Part shown: one piece after another, positions 51,726 through 60,635 of the stretch
Position numbering within the stretch: the first letter of the stretch is position 1
Layout: each line of letters begins with the position of its first letter
Assembly: GCA_001899175.1 (NCBI GenBank)
Contig: MKVH01000002.1
Coordinates: 124,001 to 188,000, forward strand
Length of the DNA: 64,000 nucleotides
Direction: 5' to 3'
Origin: Candidatus Kapaibacterium thiocyanatum
GTDB taxonomy: Bacteria; Bacteroidota; Ignavibacteria; Kapaibacteriales; Kapaibacteriaceae
Notes under the pieces: generated by a model
The model's input: the letters and a program-made list of their open reading frames with translations, nothing else
Told to the model about the DNA's origin: nothing
Database searches by the model: none
Position numbers and translations under genes: made by a program

Positions 51726-52253
51726 ATGAATGTACTGTTCGATAGGACTCAGTTCGCGACCAATCCGGCCCTGCGCTTCGTGGCATATGCCGTCGTCGCC
51801 ATGGTGCTGTCCGTCATTCACGTCGTCTTCCTTCGGTTCGTCGCCGTCAGCAGCGTCACACCCGATCTCCTGCTGATCCTCACGGTCTGGATCGCTTTGG
51901 TCGAAGGTCAGTTCGTCGGTATGTTTGCCGGGTTCGCCAGTGGTATCCTGTTCGATATCGTATCGGCCGACGTACTCGGCAGTAATGCACTCGCCAAGAC
52001 GGTGGCGGCCTTCGTGGCCGGCTATTTCTGGAGGGAAGGGTTCGCCATGCAGACGATCGGAAGCTATCGCTTCCTGCTGATCGTGGCGCTGTGCGGGGGA
52101 TTGCACAACGTGCTCTACTTCTTCTTCTACGTCAAGCCGATGCAGATCTCGTTCCCCATGTTTTTTCTGACGTACGGCGTGGCCACGACGCTGTACACCA
52201 CCGTTGCCGCCGTCTTCCCGATGCTCTACGTCAACAGGAAGAAGGAGTGGTAG
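51726..52253 (+). CDS. mreD: Rod-shape determining protein MreD
   Basis: Integral membrane protein of 175 residues with five or six helices (FVAYAVVAMVLSVIHVVFL, DLLLILTVWIALVEGQFVGM, FASGILFDIVSADVLG, FLLIVALCGGLHNVLYFFF, TLYTTVAAVFPMLYV). The segment GQFVGMFAGFASGILFDIVSADVLG is typical of MreD. It lies 12 bp after mreC, completing mreBCD. Smc follows after 60 bp and may be on the same transcript. Confidence 0.93.
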   Translation: MNVLFDRTQFATNPALRFVAYAVVAMVLSVIHVVFLRFVAVSSVTPDLLLILTVWIALVEGQFVGMFAGFASGILFDIVSADVLGSNALAKTVAAFVAGYFWREGFAMQTIGSYRFLLIVALCGGLHNVLYFFFYVKPMQISFPMFFLTYGVATTLYTTVAAVFPMLYVNRKKEW

Positions 52254-52313
52254 GAAGGTTCCGTAACGAGGGCCCGTCACCACGATTCGCAACACGTTTC
52301 CCGTTGGTTCCGC

Positions 52314-55300
52314 ATGTATCTAAGCAAACTTGAAATGGTCGGCTTCAAGAGCTTCGCTCACAAGACCGAGCTGAGCTTTACCGACGGCGTCACGTCCATC
52401 GTAGGGCCGAACGGTTGCGGGAAGTCGAACATCGTCGACGCCATCCGCTGGGTGCTGGGCGAGCAGAAGTCGTCCACCCTCCGTGCCGATTCCATGGATC
52501 AGGTGATCTTCAACGGCTCGAAGACGCGCAAGCCGCTCGGCATGGCCGAAGTGTCCCTGACGATCGAGAACAACAAGCAGATACTCCCCACGGAGTATTC
52601 GCAGGTGACGATCACACGGCGCCTGTTCCGGAACGGAGACAGCCAGTATCTGCTGAACAAGACGCAGTGCCGTCTCCGCGACATCGTCGATCTCTTCATG
52701 GATACCGGAATGGGCTCCGATGCCTACTCGGTGATCGAGCTGAAGATGATCGAGACGATCCTCAGCGACAAGGCCGACGAACGCCGCCACCTGTTCGAGG
52801 AAGCCGCAGGCGTCACGAAGTACAAGGCTCGCCGCCGCGAGGCACAGCGCAAGCTCGAAGCCGCCGAACGCGATATCGCACGCGTACAGGACATCGTCCG
52901 CGAAGTGCAGAAGACGGTGAACTCGCTCGCACGCCAGGCCGAGAAGGCTCGTCAGCACCAGGAATTGTCGACGCGTCTGCGTGAGCTGGACAGGTTGCTC
53001 TTCGCCTTCGAATATCTCGACGAATACATGGCCCTGAAGCAGTTCGAGGCCCGTATCACGGATATCCGCAAACGTCGCGAAGAAGCCGAAGCCACGCTGC
53101 AGAGCGGAGAAGCCGCAGTGGTGACGACGGAGGCCGAACATCAGGCACGTGAAGTGGAACTGCGGACCGCGCTCGAAGCCGAAGGCAATGTGCGTTCGGC
53201 CCTGGGCGAAGTGCAGCAGCAGGTCTCTCTGCTCGAAGAGCGTCGCGCCGCCACGCAACGTGCACTGGACAGACTGGAACGCGAACAGAACGAGTCGCAG
53301 TCGCAGCAGTTGAGCACGTCCGAAGAACTCCGCAGCGTGCGTGAACGCCTCGAGGCGATCCGCGTCGAAGTCGAGGTGGCCCAGCAGGATGCCGGCGGAC
53401 AGAAGCAGCGCGTGCATGAGATGAACGAAGGCATGCATGCGGCCCGCCAGGAAGCGTCGTCACGACGTGAAGCATTGAATCAGGCCCGCCAGGTCCTGGC
53501 GGAAGAACGTAATCAGGCCGACAGGTTCCGCATCCAGGCCGAAGGGCTTCAACGTCGTCTCCGCGACAACGAAAGCCAGCAGACGGTGGCCGCCGAGCGC
53601 CTGCGTCAGGTGGAGGAGCAGAGTATCCGCGAACGCGAGGATCTGCCCGCACTGGACGCTCAGCTCGCAGAAGCTGAACAGCGCCAGCATTCCGAAGAAG
53701 AACGTCAACAGCGCCTGCGTACCGAGCAGGAAGGTCTGCAGCAGGAGTCGGAAGGGCTCCGCGCCCAGGCCGCCCATAGCAAGGCGTCCCTCGAATTCCT
53801 GATCGGCCTCGTCGACACGACCGAAAGCAGCAAGTTCCTGATGTCGACGCCGGAGTGGACGCCGTCGGGCGAGAAACTCACGCTGGCCGAAGTGCTGAAT
53901 ACGGCCGAAGATCTGCGTGTGGCCATCGAAGCGGCGTTGGGCGAATCCGCCCGCTACTTCGTCGTCGCCAATCGCCAGGAAGCCAATCAGGCAATCGGCG
54001 CACTTGCCCGGAACAACGTCGGCAAGGCTACGTTCCTCTGCCGTGACGCAGTACCCGATCTCGGCGCTCCGCCGCAGTTGCCTCAGGTCGATGGTATCAT
54101 GGGCTGGGCGAGCGAGCTGGTGCGTACCGACGACGCTCTCCGTGGTGCCGTCCGCGGCATCCTTGGTCGTACCGTCGTCGTCCGTACGGTGGAAGACGCA
54201 TGGCGCGCCATCGAACAGACGCCGGCGGATGCTGCCGTGACGCTGGCCGGTGAGATCGTGCATCGGGCCGGTGCCGTCCGTGGCGGCTCGGTGTCGAAGA
54301 CGGAAGGTGTCCGTGTCGGACGCCGTGAACGCATCGAACAGCTTCGTGGTGAGGTCGCCCGGCTCGAGGAGCGTATCGGCGAGATCGACGAACGCCTGCG
54401 CGAGATCAAGCAGGAGTTGTCGACGATCGACCTGCGCCGACTCGCCGACGACGTGCGCCGGATCGCCCTGATCCGCAACGACCGGATCCAGAAGCTCCAG
54501 GCCCTGCAGGGACGTATCGACGATATCTCGTCGCAGCGCGAGATGCTCGAGGAAGAGGCCGCAGGCTTCCGTGCGGAACTCGAAGGCGTACAACAACAGG
54601 GTGCCGAAGCCGAACGTGCCATCACGGCCACGGCCGAAGGTGTGGCCCAGCTCGAACAGGACGTCCATGCATCGCAGCAGGAACTGCTGGCCGCAGAAAG
54701 CAGACTCAACGAAGCGACGGCCGATATGCGTGCCGCCGAAATCCACGTCGTACGCCTGAACGGTGAACGGCAGACACTCGAAAGCGATGAAGCCCGGTTG
54801 TCGACGCAGAGCCTGACCATCGACCAGCGCCGTGAACAACGCGATCACGAGCGGACGGAATTCGGCCAGCAGCTCGAGCAATTCGCCGTCGAACGTGATC
54901 ACATGGCAGGTCAGGCGGAGAAACTCGTCGTCCATCTGGCGGAATCGCGTGCCGCACGCGAAGCGCTCGAACTCACGGTGCGCGAATGCTCGGCTGCCTT
55001 CCATGCGGCCGGCGATGCCGTACGCGCGCAACGCAAGGTCGTCGACAACGTCACGCAGGAACTCCACGAAGCCGATCTCCGCTTCAACGAAGTGCGTCTG
55101 CGCGTCGAAGCACTGGTACGACGTGCCACCGAAGAACTCGATATCGCGGTTCCCGACGAGCCAGTCCAGCCCGAATCCGAGCACAGTCCGGACGATCTGA
55201 GACTGCAGGTCCAGGAGCTGCGCCGCAAGCTCACGACGATGGGGAACGTCAACTTCCTCGCACTCGAAGAGCACGAACGCGAAGCCGAACGCCTCGAGTT

Positions 55301-55862
55301 CCTGACGAAGCAACTGACGGACCTGCTCGACAGCCAGAAGACGTTGACGGAGACGATCGCCGAAATCAATCTGACGGCCCGTGAGCAGTTCACGAATACC
55401 TTCATCAGGATCCGCGAGAACTTCATCACGCTGTTCAAGGTCCTGTTCACCGAGGACGACGAAGCCGATCTCATGATGGTGGACGATGCCGACCCGCTCG
55501 AATGCAAGGTCGACATCGTGGCCAAACCTCGCGGCAAGCGTCCGCACAGCATCGAAATGCTGTCGGGTGGCGAGAAGACGCTCACGGCCATCGCCCTGCT
55601 CTTCGCCATCTATCTCGTCAAGCCGAGCCCCTTCTGTATCCTCGATGAAGTGGACGCCCCGCTCGACGACGCGAACATCGACCGCTATCTGAAGATCATC
55701 CGGAGGTTCGCCGAGAACACGCAGTTCCTGATGATCACGCACAATAAAAAGACCATGGAAGCCGCCGATACACTATACGGCGTCACGATGGAGGAGCCGG
55801 CAGTGTCGAAGCTCGTCAGCGTCCAGTTGTCGGGCGACTCGCCGCGCAAGTCCGCAGCCTGA
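52314..55862 (+). CDS. smc: Chromosome segregation protein SMC
   Basis: Chromosome-organising ATPase of 1182 residues. The N-terminal head begins [20 protein letters not shown] and has Walker [15 protein letters not shown] (31-44). Long coiled coils rich in Glu/Arg/Gln/Ala run from about 165-490 and 660-1000, flanking a hinge (about 500-650, [20 protein letters not shown], then [14 protein letters not shown]). The C-terminal head has the signature [19 protein letters not shown] from residue 1083 and Walker [15 protein letters not shown]. All ATPase motifs are intact. It follows mreD by 60 bp. The kleisin partners scpA and scpB are not in the window. Confidence 0.97.
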   Translation: MYLSKLEMVGFKSFAHKTELSFTDGVTSIVGPNGCGKSNIVDAIRWVLGEQKSSTLRADSMDQVIFNGSKTRKPLGMAEVSLTIENNKQILPTEYSQVTITRRLFRNGDSQYLLNKTQCRLRDIVDLFMDTGMGSDAYSVIELKMIETILSDKADERRHLFEEAAGVTKYKARRREAQRKLEAAERDIARVQDIVREVQKTVNSLARQAEKARQHQELSTRLRELDRLLFAFEYLDEYMALKQFEARITDIRKRREEAEATLQSGEAAVVTTEAEHQAREVELRTALEAEGNVRSALGEVQQQVSLLEERRAATQRALDRLEREQNESQSQQLSTSEELRSVRERLEAIRVEVEVAQQDAGGQKQRVHEMNEGMHAARQEASSRREALNQARQVLAEERNQADRFRIQAEGLQRRLRDNESQQTVAAERLRQVEEQSIREREDLPALDAQLAEAEQRQHSEEERQQRLRTEQEGLQQESEGLRAQAAHSKASLEFLIGLVDTTESSKFLMSTPEWTPSGEKLTLAEVLNTAEDLRVAIEAALGESARYFVVANRQEANQAIGALARNNVGKATFLCRDAVPDLGAPPQLPQVDGIMGWASELVRTDDALRGAVRGILGRTVVVRTVEDAWRAIEQTPADAAVTLAGEIVHRAGAVRGGSVSKTEGVRVGRRERIEQLRGEVARLEERIGEIDERLREIKQELSTIDLRRLADDVRRIALIRNDRIQKLQALQGRIDDISSQREMLEEEAAGFRAELEGVQQQGAEAERAITATAEGVAQLEQDVHASQQELLAAESRLNEATADMRAAEIHVVRLNGERQTLESDEARLSTQSLTIDQRREQRDHERTEFGQQLEQFAVERDHMAGQAEKLVVHLAESRAAREALELTVRECSAAFHAAGDAVRAQRKVVDNVTQELHEADLRFNEVRLRVEALVRRATEELDIAVPDEPVQPESEHSPDDLRLQVQELRRKLTTMGNVNFLALEEHEREAERLEFLTKQLTDLLDSQKTLTETIAEINLTAREQFTNTFIRIRENFITLFKVLFTEDDEADLMMVDDADPLECKVDIVAKPRGKRPHSIEMLSGGEKTLTAIALLFAIYLVKPSPFCILDEVDAPLDDANIDRYLKIIRRFAENTQFLMITHNKKTMEAADTLYGVTMEEPAVSKLVSVQLSGDSPRKSAA

Positions 55863-55887
55863 TGTTCAACTACACATTCCCGAGAGT

Positions 55888-56436
55888 ATGATGATCAAAC
55901 GTTTGTCTGTCCTGATGCTGGTGGCCGTACTGGCCGTCTGTATCGTGCCGGAGACGAAGGCAGGGGACGCGGAACAGGTCGTCCTGAACGAAACGCTCGA
56001 CGGTTCGTTCGGCAAGGTATGGAGAGCCGTGAAGCGCGCGATGGAAGTGCATGGCTGCGGCAAACCCCAGACGGAGAAGGTGATCGAGCCGGCCGAAGAA
56101 GGCGGGCTGTACAAGGGTATCTACATTTCGGATTTCTGCATCCTGGCGACGGGAGAGGACACGACGCGTGACGTGCTGGAGCGCTATGGCGACATTCCCC
56201 GCATCCGCGGCGGTATGTGGATCAGTGGCCGTATCCAGTACAAGATCAACATCCGCGAAGAAGCGCAGAACAAGACGAAGATCACGCTGAAGGCCGAACT
56301 CTCGGGATTCGAGGAGTTCATCACCAATCAGGTGCACTTCTGGACGTCGAACGGCTTGCTCGAGCGCGAGATGATGGCTGCGATCGTCAAGTATTCGAAC
56401 GAGGAAATACAGAAGGCCGGTTCTACCGACGAATGA
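55888..56436 (+). CDS. Exported protein of unknown function
   Basis: Protein of 182 residues with a signal peptide (RLSVLMLVAVLAVCIVPETKA). The mature domain has the look of a START-like or DUF-type sheet protein: FGKVWRAVKRAMEVHGCGKP, YGDIPRIRGGMWISGRIQYK, TKITLKAELSGFEEFITNQV. Two Cys (HGCGK and SDFCIL) could form a disulfide in the periplasm. Similar proteins accompany lipoprotein or outer-membrane genes in Bacteroidota, but I do not recognise a named family. It begins 25 bp after smc and may share its transcript. Its last 14 bp overlap the 3' end of the convergent small gene. Confidence 0.7.
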   Translation: MMIKRLSVLMLVAVLAVCIVPETKAGDAEQVVLNETLDGSFGKVWRAVKRAMEVHGCGKPQTEKVIEPAEEGGLYKGIYISDFCILATGEDTTRDVLERYGDIPRIRGGMWISGRIQYKINIREEAQNKTKITLKAELSGFEEFITNQVHFWTSNGLLEREMMAAIVKYSNEEIQKAGSTDE

Positions 56437-56653
56437 AGTCGTACTGAGCCACCTTGATGTCGAATTCGGTACCGGGAGCGTAGTCCAGAGCCATTTCCTT
56501 CAGAAGTGGCTCCTGGACCCGTACCGTGGCCCAGCATCCGCCGTGGAACTTCACGACCTCGGCATCATAGAGTTCCTTGCCGTTCATCGAAACCCGGTAG
56601 GTCTGTCCGGGTTCGAAGGAATCCTTGGGCATCTTTTCATGGACGGGCTTCAT
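56423..56653 (-). CDS. Small hypothetical protein
   Basis: Cytoplasmic protein of 76 residues that I do not recognise. It looks like a small beta-barrel (TYRVSMNGKELYDAEVVKFHG, ATVRVQEPLLKEMALDYAPG, EFDIKVAQYDF). A good ribosome site (GAGGAAAAGAA) precedes the ATG at 56653, which supports it as real despite its size. The frame is open far upstream through lysC, but that part is a shadow. It lies 26 bp downstream of aspartokinase on the same strand and is likely co-transcribed with it. Its 3' end overlaps the convergent exported-protein gene by 14 bp. Confidence 0.65.
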   Translation of the reverse strand: MKPVHEKMPKDSFEPGQTYRVSMNGKELYDAEVVKFHGGCWATVRVQEPLLKEMALDYAPGTEFDIKVAQYDFIRR

Positions 56654-56679
56654 TTCTTTTCCTCGTAGTTCAATGTGGT

Positions 56680-57828
56680 CTACACGAGCCGCGCATGCAG
56701 TTGCGCCGCGGCCCTGGCGGCATGCGTCCTGGGCAGCATCAGGCGTGCCGTATGATCGCCCGGCTGCAATACCAGTCCGAAGGCTTCGGTCACACCCAGT
56801 TCGCGGATCGTCGTACCTGCCGCTTCGAGCCAGGCGGCCGCAGGGGCGAAGACGACCGACACCGTCACATGATTGTCGGCCGGGTCCATGTCGTCGCGCA
56901 GGACGACGATGGGATCGCACGACGATGCCTCGGCGGCGATGATGGTCTGATCTCCATCGGGTTCGGCCGCACCGGCGATGCGGATCGGAATGCCGGCCTG
57001 TTCCGCAGGATCGATCATGGTGGGGTAGAGGAGCTTGACTCCTTCCTCGGCAGCGATGCGCGCCTGCACGTAGGAGAGGCGGGGCCGCGACGCCGTCCCT
57101 TCGCAGATCTGGGGATCTCCGCTCCGGATACCGGCTACGTCCGTCCAGATCACGATTTCTTCCGCGTCGAGCAACGATCCCAGCAGCGATGCGGTGAGGT
57201 TGGAGCTTTCCTTGCCCATCGTCGTCGTGGCGCCATGTTCCGCACGTCCTACGTAACCCTGGATCAGGACGACGCGATGGGCGTCCAGTACAGGCCACAG
57301 TGTCTGGCGTACGCGTACGCGGGTCTTGTCCACCAGCGGCCGAGCGGCGCCGTGCTGGCCGTCGGTTTCGATGACGTCCCGTGCATCCACACCGGCGACG
57401 TCGATGCCACGTGATCCAAGGACGTGCCGTGCGATGTGCAGGGCCATGTATTCGCCGTAGGACAGGATGCCGTCGAGCGTCCGTGGTGTGAGCTGACGTG
57501 TGATGGAGACACCCGTCAGGGTATTCGTGAGTTCCGTACGGCAGCCTTCGAGCAGGACGTCCAGTGCCTCGCGTACGGAGGGGGAGGGAATGAGTCCCTT
57601 CATCAACGTCCTGTGGTCGTTCACCACATGATCCAGGCGTTCGCGCGCATCGTCGAGCTGCCCTTTGACGGCCAGGCGTGCTGTGTATTCCAGGTCGCGT
57701 GTGGCGGTGGAAAAGGCCGATACGACGACGAGGATACGTTCATCCGCATGGCGCTGGAGGATATCGGACATCTGCCGGAAACCTTCCGGGCCGCGGAGCA
57801 CCGCTCCGCCGAATTTCATGACCTTCAT
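56680..57828 (-). CDS. lysC: Aspartate kinase (monofunctional)
   Basis: First enzyme of the aspartate family pathway (Lys, Thr, Met, diaminopimelate), 382 residues. The kinase domain begins MKVMKFGGAVLRGPEGF (KFGGAVL for the more common KFGGTSV) and contains VVSAFSTATRDLEYTARLA, SYGEYMALHIARHVLGSRG, a catalytic loop TTTMGKESSNLTASLLGSLL and IWTDVAGIRSGDPQIC. The C-terminal about 90 residues are short for a double ACT domain and may be a single divergent regulatory unit. The start at 57828 follows TACCTTTG with a 4-nt gap, and the extra upstream frame is not coding. It is divergent from the ribosomal operon. Confidence 0.9.
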   Translation of the reverse strand: MKVMKFGGAVLRGPEGFRQMSDILQRHADERILVVVSAFSTATRDLEYTARLAVKGQLDDARERLDHVVNDHRTLMKGLIPSPSVREALDVLLEGCRTELTNTLTGVSITRQLTPRTLDGILSYGEYMALHIARHVLGSRGIDVAGVDARDVIETDGQHGAARPLVDKTRVRVRQTLWPVLDAHRVVLIQGYVGRAEHGATTTMGKESSNLTASLLGSLLDAEEIVIWTDVAGIRSGDPQICEGTASRPRLSYVQARIAAEEGVKLLYPTMIDPAEQAGIPIRIAGAAEPDGDQTIIAAEASSCDPIVVLRDDMDPADNHVTVSVVFAPAAAWLEAAGTTIRELGVTEAFGLVLQPGDHTARLMLPRTHAARAAAQLHARLV

Positions 57829-57832
57829 GGCA

Positions 57833-57840
57833 CAAAGGTA
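57833..57840 (-). promoter_or_regulatory. -7 element of lysC
   Basis: TACCTTTG, an exact match to TAnnTTTG, on the minus strand is followed by TGCC and the ATG at 57828. It predicts a leaderless lysC mRNA. Confidence 0.55.
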
Positions 57841-57950
57841 CGGAACTTGACGGGCCGGATGCAGGCGGTATCCGGGGCAGAAGCGGCAGCCCGGCGACCG
57901 AACCGCCGCGTACAGGAGTTTTCCAGATACGGAAAAACTTAACAAATCCA

Positions 57951-57982
57951 GTTGCAGCATCCGGTTAAGCCCCTTATATTTG
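57951..57982 (+). promoter_or_regulatory. Bacteroidota-type promoter of the ribosomal operon
   Basis: GTTG (57951-57954), 20 nt, then TATATTTG (57975-57982), an exact match to the TAnnTTTG element at the canonical spacing. It is the clearest promoter of this type in the window. The start codon of the first gene is 38 nt further on. Confidence 0.7.
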
Positions 57983-58020
57983 CAGTTCTCAGAGAATTCC
58001 AACGCTCATTCGAGGCCGAA

Positions 58021-58194
58021 ATGGCAAAGACCCAATCGTTCGGTGACAAGACCAAGAAGGGTAAAACCGAACAGAAGATCAACGTGAAGGTCATCAAGGC
58101 GTTCCGCTCCGACAAGGGTACCGTGAAGTACATGGAGCGCTTCGTCAAGATTGATGATGCTGGCCAAATCGACAAGATCGACATCACGAGGTAA
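58021..58194 (+). CDS. Small basic protein at the head of a ribosomal operon
   Basis: Protein of 57 residues, strongly basic at the N-terminus (AKTQSFGDKTKKGKTEQK) and followed by KVIKAFRSDKGTVKYMERF and an acidic end. It lacks Cys and does not match bL33, bL32 or bL36. Its place before rpmE and rpsR, with its own promoter and a 4-bp gap to rpmE, suggests a ribosome-associated lineage-specific protein. Similar short MAKTQSFGDK-like proteins seem to occur in Chlorobi/Ignavibacteria relatives, from memory. An in-frame ATG at 57952 lies within the promoter and is rejected. Confidence 0.75.
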   Translation: MAKTQSFGDKTKKGKTEQKINVKVIKAFRSDKGTVKYMERFVKIDDAGQIDKIDITR

Positions 58195-58198
58195 TAGC

Positions 58199-58432
58199 AT
58201 GAAGAAGGGTATCCACCCCGCATACAAGACCATCGACGTGGTCATGACGGACGGGTCGACGTTCCAGACGCGCTCCTGCTTCAAGGGTGAACGCATGGTA
58301 CTGGAAATCGACTCGAAGTCGCATCCGTTCTATACGGGCAAGCAGATGCTCGTCGATACGGCCGGTCGTGTCGAGCGCTTCAACAAGCGCTTCGAGAAGA
58401 CGAAGGCCATCAAGGATGCAAAAACGAAGTAA
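58199..58432 (+). CDS. rpmE: 50S ribosomal protein bL31
   Basis: Ribosomal protein of 77 residues. It begins MKKGIHPAYKTIDVVMTDGS and contains SKSHPFYTGKQMLVDTAGRVERF, diagnostic of bL31. It is the form without the CxxC zinc motif (only one Cys, in RSCFKG), the type that does not depend on zinc. The ATG at 58199 follows the stop codon of the small basic gene by 4 bp. The C-terminal tail is Lys-rich. Confidence 0.97.
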   Translation: MKKGIHPAYKTIDVVMTDGSTFQTRSCFKGERMVLEIDSKSHPFYTGKQMLVDTAGRVERFNKRFEKTKAIKDAKTK

Positions 58433-58444
58433 ACTCCAGGAGAC

Positions 58445-58720
58445 ATGAACGTGGCAGCACCACACAATCCGAATACGATCAATTCGCCGTTTCGTCAGAA
58501 GCGCAACCAGCCCAAGAAGCGCGTGAACCCGCTCAAGAAGTCGAGAATGATCGACTATCTCGACGGCAAGTTCCTGAGCCGCTTCACGAACGACCAAGGC
58601 AAGATCCTGCCCCGCCGCATCACTGGTGTGACGGCTCTGCAGCAGCGCCGCCTGGCCATGGCCATCAAGTATGCCCGTCATCTGGCCATCGTTCCGTTCG
58701 TCGCCCAGGATACGCGCTGA
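58445..58720 (+). CDS. rpsR: 30S ribosomal protein bS18
   Basis: Ribosomal protein of 91 residues. The core [21 protein letters not shown] followed by [27 protein letters not shown] is diagnostic of bS18. The N-terminal 33 residues are a basic Asn/Pro-rich extension. AGGAG lies just before the ATG. It is more often found with rpsF, ssb and rplI; here it follows rpmE, and none of those partners is present. A terminator hairpin follows about 80 bp downstream. Confidence 0.98.
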   Translation: MNVAAPHNPNTINSPFRQKRNQPKKRVNPLKKSRMIDYLDGKFLSRFTNDQGKILPRRITGVTALQQRRLAMAIKYARHLAIVPFVAQDTR

Positions 58721-58799
58721 TTGTTCGTTTGTCGGTGTACCGTGACGGTAAGATACCGTGCGAAGCGCCGACACGAAGTGAAATCCGGAAGTCTGGGGA

Positions 58800-58828
58800 A
58801 AGCCGTATCACTGATCGTGGTACGGCTT
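58800..58828 (+). terminator. Terminator of the ribosomal operon
   Basis: The arms 58800-58811 and 58817-58828 form a 12-bp stem (AAGCCGTATCAC with GTGGTACGGCTT, one G-U pair) with a 5-nt loop, followed by TTCG. The position after rpsR fits a terminator, although the U tract is poor. Confidence 0.65.
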
Positions 58829-58958
58829 TCGTAGTTGATATAGGACGGTCCGAATTCGATCGGTGTATGAGAATAGGAAGGTTCCGGAGCAGGTAGTGTT
58901 GCTCAGGGTACGGGAATGCTGTGCGGATCGGATTATTATTATTTCTGGAGGAATGGAT

Positions 58959-59183
58959 ATGCGAATGGTCGCCTGCGTATTGCTGATATGCTGTTGTCTC
59001 GGTGTTTCGAGTTGTTCGTCATCGAGTACGAGCCCGTCGAAATCGGATACATCGGCGAATACGGGATCAGGCTCAGGAAGCCACGAGAGCAAGGCTACAC
59101 AATGTACGGCAAGGACAAAAAAGGGAGACCGCTGCAAGAATATGACAACCAATCCGAGCGGACGCTGTTATCAGCACGACTGA
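58959..59183 (+). CDS. Small lipoprotein with a Cys/His zinc-type motif
   Basis: Protein of 74 residues. The lipoprotein signal is MRMVACVLLICCCLGVSSC, then comes a Ser/Thr/Gly linker and a C-terminal motif TQCTARTKKGDRCKNMT, GRCYQHD. The spacing C-x8-C-x11-C-x2-H (CTARTKKGDRC...CYQH) resembles the DUF5763-type knuckle found in phage and bacterial proteins, but here on an outer-membrane lipoprotein. GGAGGA at 58947-58952 sets the start at 58959, 6 nt away; ATG at 58953 is too close. It has its own terminator. Zinc binding is inferred. Confidence 0.75.
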   Translation: MRMVACVLLICCCLGVSSCSSSSTSPSKSDTSANTGSGSGSHESKATQCTARTKKGDRCKNMTTNPSGRCYQHD

Positions 59184-59207
59184 CTTGCCGATTCCATGTA
59201 ATGACGT

Positions 59208-59232
59208 GAAAGGCCCGGGAATGGGGCCTTTC
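59208..59232 (+). terminator. Terminator after the small lipoprotein gene
   Basis: GAAAGGCCC (59208-59216) pairs with GGGCCTTTC (59224-59232) around a 7-nt loop. The final TTTC partly serves as the U tract. Confidence 0.7.
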
Positions 59233-59318
59233 GTATGTGTTGTTTGTATCGTCGATAGCTGCTATTGTACCCGGATCGTGTTTCGATGCGTCGATGTCAA
59301 GGATCGGTAGGCATCCGA

Positions 59319-60530
59319 CTACGACCCGATCACCATCCTCGTCTTCGGATAGAAGTGACTCCATGAATGCCAGTAGTCGATCCACGGCTGGATACGTTCC
59401 ACCTTGCCAACGCTGTAGGTCCTGGCAGGATCGGGCATGCGGACGACGATGGTTCCCGTGCCGCCGTCGATATGTACAGGTAGTCCGCTCCGCGTCCGTC
59501 CGATGGCGAGGCCCTTGCCCTCCGTATCGCGGATGCATTCGGTGACGGAGATGGAATCGGGGACGATCCATGCACGGACGTGCTGTTCGGTGGCGGCATC
59601 GACGAAGACGGTCTTTCCACCGAGCGTATCGATCGTGATGATGCCCTGGCGATGCGTCGTGAGCAGCGGATAGGCCGCGGCCGAATCGTCGATGACGATG
59701 CCGACGACGCGCGTCATGTCACCGAGGGTCGACGACGTGTCCGCACGTCGCGCATAGCCACTCATCCTGCCGAGCTTCTTCTCGCTCGCCTTGTCCGGCT
59801 GGAGGACGAGGAGGTTGCCGCGTTCGCGGTAGGCATCGCCGATATACTTCTGGTCGAAGGGAATATCCTTCAGCGTCATCCCTGCACGCGGACCCGTCAC
59901 GCATTCACCCGTGGCCTGATACCACCATGACTTCGTGCTGACGTCCTCGAACATGGCATTGTAGTGATTCGCGCCCACGAGACGGAAGGTCTCCACCTTG
60001 CCGTCGATGACCGGCGAGTAGACGCGTCCCGTATGGCACATCGTACAGTACGTCACCATGATCGGCGTACCGCCGCACGTATCGATCACCTTGTGATGAT
60101 AGGCGATGAGGTCGACGGGATAGGCCTTCGTCTGTCCGTTGATCGTGACGATGATGGCAACCGTACTGTCGTCGGCCGGCCTTGCATCGGCGAATTGCCG
60201 TTCGACGGGCTCGGTGAACATGGCCTCGGCGCTCATCGATGTGGCGACCATTCCGTGGATGCCCGTCGCAACGAGAAGGAGAACGATCAGTGTCGTCTTG
60301 CCGTACCAGCGGCCGTTCTTCCAGATGGCCGGCACGGCGAGGAAGAGACACAGCAGGCCGAGTCCGATGAGGAACCATCGCCACGTATGGATGGGATAGG
60401 CGATATGGACGACGTCGAGGTCCTGTGCGCCGGGTACGATGGGCATGAGGAGCAGAACGGAGGAGAGCGGAGGCGTCAGGACGAGCAGCCATCCGAGAAT
60501 GAGCAGGAGCCAGCGGTAGCGTTTGATCAT
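59319..60530 (-). CDS. DUF3179 membrane protein with a CxxCH motif
   Basis: Protein of 403 residues. Three N-terminal hydrophobic helices (WLLLILGWLLVLTPPLSSVLL, WRWFLIGLGLLCLFLAVPAIW, TLIVLLLVATGIHG) precede a DUF3179 domain from about residue 105. The domain has IITINGQTKAYP-like VAIIVTINGQTKAYPVDLIA, TYCTMCHTGRVY and WWYQATGECVTGP. The two Cys of TYCTMC are conserved in DUF3179; here the following His makes CTMCH, the haem c attachment pattern. The domain should face the periplasm. The start at 60530 was preferred to 60548 because TATGTTGT lies 4 nt upstream. Function unknown. Confidence 0.85.
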   Translation of the reverse strand: MIKRYRWLLLILGWLLVLTPPLSSVLLLMPIVPGAQDLDVVHIAYPIHTWRWFLIGLGLLCLFLAVPAIWKNGRWYGKTTLIVLLLVATGIHGMVATSMSAEAMFTEPVERQFADARPADDSTVAIIVTINGQTKAYPVDLIAYHHKVIDTCGGTPIMVTYCTMCHTGRVYSPVIDGKVETFRLVGANHYNAMFEDVSTKSWWYQATGECVTGPRAGMTLKDIPFDQKYIGDAYRERGNLLVLQPDKASEKKLGRMSGYARRADTSSTLGDMTRVVGIVIDDSAAAYPLLTTHRQGIITIDTLGGKTVFVDAATEQHVRAWIVPDSISVTECIRDTEGKGLAIGRTRSGLPVHIDGGTGTIVVRMPDPARTYSVGKVERIQPWIDYWHSWSHFYPKTRMVIGS

Positions 60531-60534
60531 ACGG

Positions 60535-60542
60535 ACAACATA
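60535..60542 (-). promoter_or_regulatory. -7-like element of the DUF3179 gene
   Basis: TATGTTGT on the minus strand followed by CCGT and ATG. It is a weaker match to the TAnnTT pattern, but the 4-nt gap is the same. Confidence 0.35.
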
Positions 60543-60635
60543 CGGCAATCGGACCTCATCCGTATGGAGGCGGGGAATCGGAATACATGAACCCTGTCAT
60601 GCACAATGGCATGGCTCGCGTCGCCCGCGGTGTCG

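Noticed and set aside
53460-55742. 760-codon minus-strand frame opposite smc
   Set aside because: It is antisense to the SMC coiled coil, and codon bias of the real gene removes stops on the other strand. No start signal or family match.
58021-58194. Small basic gene as bL33
   Set aside because: It lacks the Cys pairs or the RNYxTxKN-type core of bL33. Position in a ribosomal operon alone is not enough.
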